Assembly (NCBI GenBank): GCA_029986975.1
Contig: DALTWR010000001.1
Coordinates: 1-17,880, forward strand
Reading direction: 5' to 3'
DNA length: 17,880 nt
DNA from: Methanocorpusculum sp.
Lineage (GTDB): Archaea; Halobacteriota; Methanomicrobia; Methanomicrobiales; Methanocorpusculaceae
Of this stretch, positions 13,894 to 17,880 are shown piece after piece; within the stretch, counting starts at the first letter, position 1; each line of letters opens with the position of its first letter. The notes beneath the pieces were generated by a model, which had not been told where the DNA came from, ran no database searches, and worked only from the letters and a program-made list of their open reading frames with translations. A program made the position numbers and the translations under genes.

Positions 13894-16160
13894 GTCGTAT
13901 ATTCGGTATTGATATCTGCAAGGGAAATATCAGAAGTGCATCAGTCCATCCGCGATTTTCTCTTGTGAAAGTTGACGGCGGGGATGTTGTGTCAACAGAG
14001 GCTTCAGTATCTATCCCGCGTCTTTTCCGCATTATGAGGCAGGAAAAGCCGGATGTTTTAGCGGTTGATTCTCTGCAGGAGATTTCAGCAGATGATGCAG
14101 GGATTTTCCGTTTCATGGCATCGATGCCTGCAGAAACAGCTCTGGTGCAGGTGACAGGAGACGGCGTTTCAATGACGCCTTTGCCGGTTCTTGCAGGCAG
14201 ATATCATATTAAACTTGATAAGTCCAATCCTGCAGATGAGGCGCGTGCTTCGGCTCTTATAGCATTATACGGCGGCGGCTATGAAGTCCTCGCTTTCGAG
14301 GGTGTTACTGTCATTACGGTTTCCCGCGGGCGTTCTTTAGGCCGCGGCGGCTGGAGTCAGAACCGTTATGTGCGAAAGATTCACGGCGGTGTAAAAACTG
14401 CAGCTCGTGAGATTGAGGATAAACTTAAAAGCGCCGGTCTTTTGTATTCCTCTGCTGAAGATGCAGCTTTCGGAGGGGTGCGCCGGGTTGTGTTTGAGGT
14501 TCGCGGAAACCGCAGCGAGGTGCCTGTATCTTCCTGCAGATACGGGGATGTGCAGGTATCAGTTCTGCCGAAAAAACGCGACAGGATTCTTTTTTCAGAG
14601 CGTTCCCGCAAAAACCCGTTTGTGATTGTCGGTGTTGACCCGGGAACGACTGTGGGTGTTGCAGTCCTTTCTCTTTCAGGCGAACTGCTGCATCTCGAAA
14701 GTGTGCGTGCGCAGTCTCCTGCAGAACTTATTTCGGCGATTTCATCTGTGGGGATTCCTGTTCTTGTTGCAACAGACAAGGCTGAGATGCCGGCAGGTGT
14801 TGAGAAAATCCGGCGTGTCTTTGGGGCTGTTTCATGGAAGCCTAAAAAGGACATCTTAGTTAAGGAAAAGTATGCCGCGGCCGTTGGATTTTCATTCGCT
14901 GATGACCATCAGCGTGACTCTTTGGCGGCTGCATTAATGGCGTACCGCTCATACCTTCCGAAGTTTGAAAATGTTTCGCGGCGTGCTGCCGAAGGCGTTG
15001 ATGTTGATACTGTCCGTGCCGGCATCATTCGCGGAAAACCGGTTCGGATGTCTGCTGTTTTATCAGATGAATCGGCCGATTCCGGCTCTGTTTCTGAAAT
15101 CAAATCTCAGGAATTCGACGAAAAGGATTTGGAGATGCTTCGACTCGAAGGAGAGGTTTTGAGATTACGTAAACTCTCGGCAGATTTATCAAAAGAAGTT
15201 GAGTCTAAAGATGCTGCTCTGCGGAAAGCTCAGCAGCGGCTTTCTTCCATGCAGAATGAACATCTTTTAGAGGTGCTTTCATCAGAGGAGATTGTATCGC
15301 GTGACCGTGAGCTTGAGCAGACGAAAAAAGCGCTGAGAAAAGAAGAGAGGCGGTGTAAGAATCTGCGTCTGCGTCTTGAGCGGATGAAGCGCTATATCGC
15401 TTTGACAGCGGGTGACGGCTGCCTTGCGCTGAAGGTTCTTCAGCAGCTGTCCCGTGATGATATCCGCAGTATGGATGATGAGATGGGAGTATGCGAGGAT
15501 GATATTCTTTATGTTCTAAAGATAGACGGCTGGGGTAAAGCCGCTTTGCGGGATTTATCTGAACTCCATGTCCGTGCGGTCATTCTTCCGAAGCAGACAT
15601 ATGAGCGGGCACGGCTGCAGCACTTAATTGATGAATTCCGCGAGATGAATGTGCCTGTTATGTCCGGGGCAATGCTTTCACCCCGCGTGAAAGGCAAAAT
15701 CGGTGTGGTAAATGAAGATGCGTTTCTTGCTGCCGAGAATGAATGGCGTATTTCGCAGGAGCAGTATCTAAAGGAGAAACATACTTCTGCTCTGCACGGG
15801 ATGGTTGCCGAGTATCAGGTGCAGCGTAAACGTGATGTTACGGTCTTCGGCATTGATAACTCAGCGTATGCCGAAAAACCGATTTCAGTGCCGAAGAAAA
15901 CACCTCAGGTGCGTGTTTCAGTTCAGCCGGCTTCTGCTGAATCCGGAGAGCACACATCTGTTCCTGTTGTCTTTCCTGTCGTGCCTTCCCCTGTTTCAAA
16001 ACCTGCAGAACCTGCTGCTGAAAAACCTGTGCTGCGTGATACTGTTCCCGCAAAGAAAATCTCTTCAGAGAATAAACCCGCAGAAAAACCTGATATTCTT
16101 ACCTCTGTGCTTACTACGTACCGCAAAGAGCGCCAGAAGGAGCTGAACCGCAATGGATGA
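13890..16160 (+). CDS. DUF460/COG2433 RNase H-fold protein with coiled coil
   Basis: An archaeal protein family of unknown biological role, predicted to be a RuvC/YqgF-like nuclease. In 756 residues the order is as follows. An N-terminal domain (about 1-235) begins SRIFGIDICKGNIRSASVHP. An RNase H-like domain has FVIVGVDPGTTVGVAVLS with D250, VATDKAE with D296, and DDHQRDSLAAALMAY with D343, a plausible acidic triad. A highly charged coiled coil spans about 409-504. A second globular domain (about 505-640) includes VLKIDGWGKAALRDL. A proline/alanine-rich, probably disordered tail runs from about 665 to 756. It starts within the rio2 stop codon and overlaps thiL by 8 bp. Coupling to RIO2 suggests, but does not prove, a role in rRNA or ribosome maturation. 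The family call is firm. Confidence 0.88.
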   Translation: MSRIFGIDICKGNIRSASVHPRFSLVKVDGGDVVSTEASVSIPRLFRIMRQEKPDVLAVDSLQEISADDAGIFRFMASMPAETALVQVTGDGVSMTPLPVLAGRYHIKLDKSNPADEARASALIALYGGGYEVLAFEGVTVITVSRGRSLGRGGWSQNRYVRKIHGGVKTAAREIEDKLKSAGLLYSSAEDAAFGGVRRVVFEVRGNRSEVPVSSCRYGDVQVSVLPKKRDRILFSERSRKNPFVIVGVDPGTTVGVAVLSLSGELLHLESVRAQSPAELISAISSVGIPVLVATDKAEMPAGVEKIRRVFGAVSWKPKKDILVKEKYAAAVGFSFADDHQRDSLAAALMAYRSYLPKFENVSRRAAEGVDVDTVRAGIIRGKPVRMSAVLSDESADSGSVSEIKSQEFDEKDLEMLRLEGEVLRLRKLSADLSKEVESKDAALRKAQQRLSSMQNEHLLEVLSSEEIVSRDRELEQTKKALRKEERRCKNLRLRLERMKRYIALTAGDGCLALKVLQQLSRDDIRSMDDEMGVCEDDILYVLKIDGWGKAALRDLSELHVRAVILPKQTYERARLQHLIDEFREMNVPVMSGAMLSPRVKGKIGVVNEDAFLAAENEWRISQEQYLKEKHTSALHGMVAEYQVQRKRDVTVFGIDNSAYAEKPISVPKKTPQVRVSVQPASAESGEHTSVPVVFPVVPSPVSKPAEPAAEKPVLRDTVPAKKISSENKPAEKPDILTSVLTTYRKERQKELNRNG
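16137..16142 (+). promoter_or_regulatory. Shine-Dalgarno site for thiL
   Basis: AAGGAG inside the 3' end of the DUF460 gene, 10 bases before the thiL ATG. It is one of the clearest ribosome-binding sites in the window and fixes the thiL start. It also supports internal initiation on a polycistronic mRNA. Confidence 0.6.
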
Positions 16161-17016
16161 TCGTGAACTGCTGAAATCTATTAAACCGTTAATCGGGAAT
16201 ACGGAAACGTCTGATGACTGTGCTGCCTATGATTTGGGTAACGGTATGCTTATGGTGTCAAGTACGGATATGCTGCATGAAACAACTGATTTTCCGCAAG
16301 GGATGTCTGAGTTTCAGATGGGGTGGATGAGTGCTGCCGTGTCTCTTTCGGATGTTGCATCATCCGGTGCACAGCCGGCATCTCTTCTGGCAGCAGTGGG
16401 GCTTGACAAACCTGAGCGTCTTGTGCCGTTTATGGAAGGGGTGTGTGCCTGTGCTGAAAAGTTCGGTGCAAAAGTTTCCGGCGGAGATATTGATTCTCAT
16501 GCCGAGTTTACGGTTGTAACTACTGCCTTTGGACTTGTCTCGAAGAAAGATTACTGTCCGCGTTCCGGCGCACGCGCAGGGGATTTTATCTGTATTACCG
16601 GCATCCCCGGGCGTGCGCAGGCAGCTCTCGACGGAGATAAACGTTTTCTGCCGTATCTGCTGACACCTGAGCCGCAGGTATCAGCAGGAGTTGCTGCAGC
16701 TCGTCTTGGGGCTTCAGCTATGATGGATGTTTCAGACGGGCTTTCACTTTCGCTGTGGGATTTGAGTGAGGCGTCAAATGTCAGACTGGATATTGATTCT
16801 GCGGCTGTTCCCCGGTTTGATTCAAGTGAGTATGCTTTGTCATGCGCTCTTTTCGGCGGCGGGGACTTTGGTCTTTTGTTTACGCTTCCGGCAGAGGTTG
16901 CAGAGTCCGGTCTGCTTCATGCGGAGTATACAGTTATCGGACGTGCGGCAGAGGGAGGCGGTGTGTATATTGACAGCGTTTTACTTGAGAGACGCGGTTT
17001 TGTGCATACATGGTAA
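16153..17016 (+). CDS. thiL: Thiamine-monophosphate kinase
   Basis: ThiL phosphorylates thiamine monophosphate with ATP to make thiamine diphosphate. The 287-residue protein has the PurM-like fold and ThiL motifs: SDDCAAY (20-26), SSTDMLHE (36-43), SLSDVASSGAQP (64-75), GGDIDS (110-115) and MMDVSDGLSLSL (190-201). The late motif is GGGDFGLLFT (235-244), where well-known ThiL proteins have GGEDYELLFT, so two usually acidic residues are glycine here. It is slightly shorter than the common 300-325 residues. A clear AAGGAG-type ribosome-binding site (16137-16142) lies 10 bp before the ATG at 16153, and the gene overlaps the DUF460 gene by 8 bp. HypE is in the same superfamily, but this protein lacks its cysteine tail. 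Link to the rio2 genes is by transcription only. Confidence 0.9.
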   Translation: MDDRELLKSIKPLIGNTETSDDCAAYDLGNGMLMVSSTDMLHETTDFPQGMSEFQMGWMSAAVSLSDVASSGAQPASLLAAVGLDKPERLVPFMEGVCACAEKFGAKVSGGDIDSHAEFTVVTTAFGLVSKKDYCPRSGARAGDFICITGIPGRAQAALDGDKRFLPYLLTPEPQVSAGVAAARLGASAMMDVSDGLSLSLWDLSEASNVRLDIDSAAVPRFDSSEYALSCALFGGGDFGLLFTLPAEVAESGLLHAEYTVIGRAAEGGGVYIDSVLLERRGFVHTW

Positions 17017-17058
17017 ACTGTGTTTCGCAATTCGGCCGCAAAACGGAGATAAGAATCC

Positions 17059-17074
17059 GGTTAACAGATTAACC
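17059..17074 (+). repeat. Perfect hairpin after thiL
   Basis: GGTTAA (17059-17064), tetraloop CAGA, TTAACC (17069-17074) form a perfect 6-bp stem 42 bp after the thiL stop. There is no T run after it. It is the first of three inverted repeats in the 255-bp spacer between thiL and the secretion ATPase gene. Confidence 0.45.
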
Positions 17075-17120
17075 TGCTGCAGCCTTAGAGAAGAGGGTGA
17101 ATAGTTACAATGATTCATTT

Positions 17121-17172
17121 ATCTCATGTATTTCCCGCTGCGGCTTCTGAAATGGCACACGGAACATGAGAT
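17121..17172 (+). repeat. Long imperfect inverted repeat in the thiL downstream spacer
   Basis: ATCTCATGT (17121-17129) pairs with ACATGAGAT (17164-17172), nine perfect base pairs. Directly inside, ATTTC (17130-17134) pairs with GAAAT (17149-17153), and CCG (17135-17137) with CGG (17141-17143). The 5' side of the stem is continuous over 17 bases and the 3' side has two bulges. This is a good candidate for a folded RNA 3' region or small RNA. I recognise no known RNA family. Confidence 0.45.
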
Positions 17173-17181
17173 GGATGTAAA

Positions 17182-17212
17182 GTAATTTCAGGGCAGCACA
17201 CTGAAATATTAC
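17182..17212 (+). repeat. Bulged hairpin before the secretion ATPase promoter
   Basis: GTAATTTCAG (17182-17191) pairs with CTGAAATATTAC (17201-17212) with a 2-base bulge and a 9-nt loop, ten base pairs in all. The left arm ATTTCAG could pair instead with an earlier CTGAAAT at 17147-17153, so two mutually exclusive folds are possible. No oligo-T tract follows, which argues against a simple terminator. Confidence 0.45.
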
Positions 17213-17221
17213 ACACAAATG

Positions 17222-17254
17222 TCATATATAGAAGTTAATCAGATAATATACTTA
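17222..17254 (+). promoter_or_regulatory. Two TATA-like elements before the secretion ATPase gene
   Basis: TCATATATAG (17222-17231) and AGATAATATACTTA (17241-17254) lie upstream of the ATG at 17272. The second is centred about 25 bp before the ATG and predicts a leaderless transcript. The first would give a leader of about 20 nt. Either may be used. Confidence 0.45.
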
Positions 17255-17271
17255 ATGGTAGGCATTACGGA

Positions 17272-17880
17272 ATGAGATATAAGAGATGTCGGAATACATT
17301 TCCTGAATATAATTATGAACGTGACGGTCCGCTGCTGAAAACACCGGAACCTGCTAAAGCGCTGGAAACACGATGGCTTGTTCCCGGCGTTGTACGAATC
17401 TCTATTGTTGGAACATCTCTAGATTTGCAATATCACATATACGAACCGGATCTCTCCACATTTGAGCAGGAACTGCTCCCAGTCGTCAAAGCAGAAGTTC
17501 GTGAACGCCTTATATCCGGTGCCTGCAGCAAAATCATTGAGGCTCTCTCTGATTTTCTTATCGAAAGTAAAATCGTCTTATCTCCCATAACCATCCACAA
17601 ATATCAATACTATCTCCAACGTGATTTTTTAAACTGGGGAAAAATAGACGCCTTACGTCTGGATGACGAAATAGAAGATATCTCCTGCGGCGGCTATGAC
17701 CATCCGGTATTCATCTACCATCACCGCCACAAAAGTATGCGGACAAACATCATCTACTCCAAAGACGAACTTGACTCGGCAGTCTCTCTTTTTGCAGAAC
17801 GCGGCGGAAAACAAATCTCTCTTGCTGACTGCATAGCAGAGACATCTCTTCCTGACGGCTCACGTCTGCAGCTTACCTAT
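17272..17880 (+). CDS. GspE/PilB/ArlI-type secretion ATPase, N-terminal part only
   Basis: This frame is open from an ATG at 17272 to the last base, giving 203 residues with no stop, so the 3' end lies outside the window. I recognise the N-terminal domain of archaeal type II/IV secretion ATPases that power type IV pili or the archaellum. Key stretches are YHIYEPDLSTFEQELLP (54-70), then SCGGYDHPVFIYHHRHKSMRTNI (138-160) and the following AERGGKQISLADCIAETSLPDGSRLQL (175-201). The Walker A and B motifs expected further on are beyond the edge, so catalytic integrity cannot be judged. An ATG at 17255 is out of frame. The gene has its own promoter candidates and follows thiL after 255 bp. Whether it drives pili, archaella or another secretion apparatus depends on genes not seen here. 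Confidence 0.85.
   Translation, partial: MRYKRCRNTFPEYNYERDGPLLKTPEPAKALETRWLVPGVVRISIVGTSLDLQYHIYEPDLSTFEQELLPVVKAEVRERLISGACSKIIEALSDFLIESKIVLSPITIHKYQYYLQRDFLNWGKIDALRLDDEIEDISCGGYDHPVFIYHHRHKSMRTNIIYSKDELDSAVSLFAERGGKQISLADCIAETSLPDGSRLQLTY

Noticed and set aside
14381..14854. 157-codon minus-strand frame
   Set aside because: It is opposite the RNase H-like core of DUF460 and is rich in T, S and R with no domain.
15900..16152. TPP riboswitch for thiL
   Set aside because: The region before thiL is coding sequence of the DUF460 gene, and no TPP aptamer consensus is seen there or downstream.
17110..17169. 19-codon frame with a possible ribosome-binding site, resembling a leader peptide
   Set aside because: It is too short to support as a gene, has no run of regulatory codons, and no terminator follows the nearby hairpins. 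It is mentioned only under the structured spacer.
1..17880. CRISPR arrays, insertion sequences, tRNA or rRNA genes
   Set aside because: No regularly spaced repeats, transposase, terminal inverted repeats with target duplications, cloverleaf pattern or rRNA-like stretch was found; spacers are short and most are accounted for by promoters and terminators.

Overview
The window reads as chromosomal core sequence from a methanogenic euryarchaeon. Membership of the order Methanomicrobiales, perhaps a Methanocorpusculum-like organism, is an inference from gene content and moderate GC; I could not run a search. Archaeal markers are a CDP-archaeol synthase, an aIF1/SUI1 initiation factor with an N-terminal zinc knuckle, a RIO2 kinase, a COG2433/DUF460 RNase H-fold protein, SecF and SecD without an obvious SecA context, and a secretion ATPase of the archaeal type IV pilus/archaellum class. 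Methanogen markers are a DUF2115 protein, an ATP-grasp ligase resembling the glutamate ligases of methanopterin/F420 metabolism, and hydrogenase maturation genes. Several genes have a TATA-like element about 25-32 bp before the start codon, which suggests leaderless or nearly leaderless mRNAs.

Layout. 1-750 holds the 3' part of an ATP-grasp ligase (+). 804-1982 is a sugar-phosphate nucleotidyltransferase with a left-handed beta-helix tail (+). 2029-2649 is carS (-). 2746-3381 is a DUF2115 protein (+). 3492-3797 is aIF1 (+). 3900-5471 or 5486 is uvrC (-). 5543-5764 is a small CxxC protein (+) divergent from uvrC. 5861-8367 is a secF-secD operon with a 4-bp overlap (+). 8426-8767 is a MNT-domain nucleotidyltransferase (+) followed by a 14-codon stub where a HEPN partner would be expected. 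8848-10492 is a hypC-hypA-hypE operon (-). 10591-12867 is ppsA (-). 13033-17016 is a tight rio2-DUF460-thiL operon (+) with overlapping junctions. 17017-17271 is a 255-bp spacer with several inverted repeats. 17272-17880 is the N-terminal part of a GspE/PilB/ArlI-type ATPase (+), cut by the window end.

How the genes work together. Most are housekeeping genes: polar-lipid head-group activation (carS), translation initiation (aIF1), nucleotide excision repair (uvrC), membrane export (secFD), gluconeogenic PEP formation (ppsA), small-subunit ribosome maturation (rio2) and thiamine diphosphate synthesis (thiL). HypC, HypA and HypE supply a scaffold/chaperone, nickel and cyanide ligand steps for [NiFe]-hydrogenases whose structural genes lie outside the window. 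I see no mobile element, CRISPR array, rRNA or tRNA, and no clear new multi-gene system. The items most worth a second look are the solitary MNT gene with its stub, the structured 17.05-17.21 kb spacer, the coupling of DUF460 to RIO2, and several motif variants (UvrC, HypA, ThiL).
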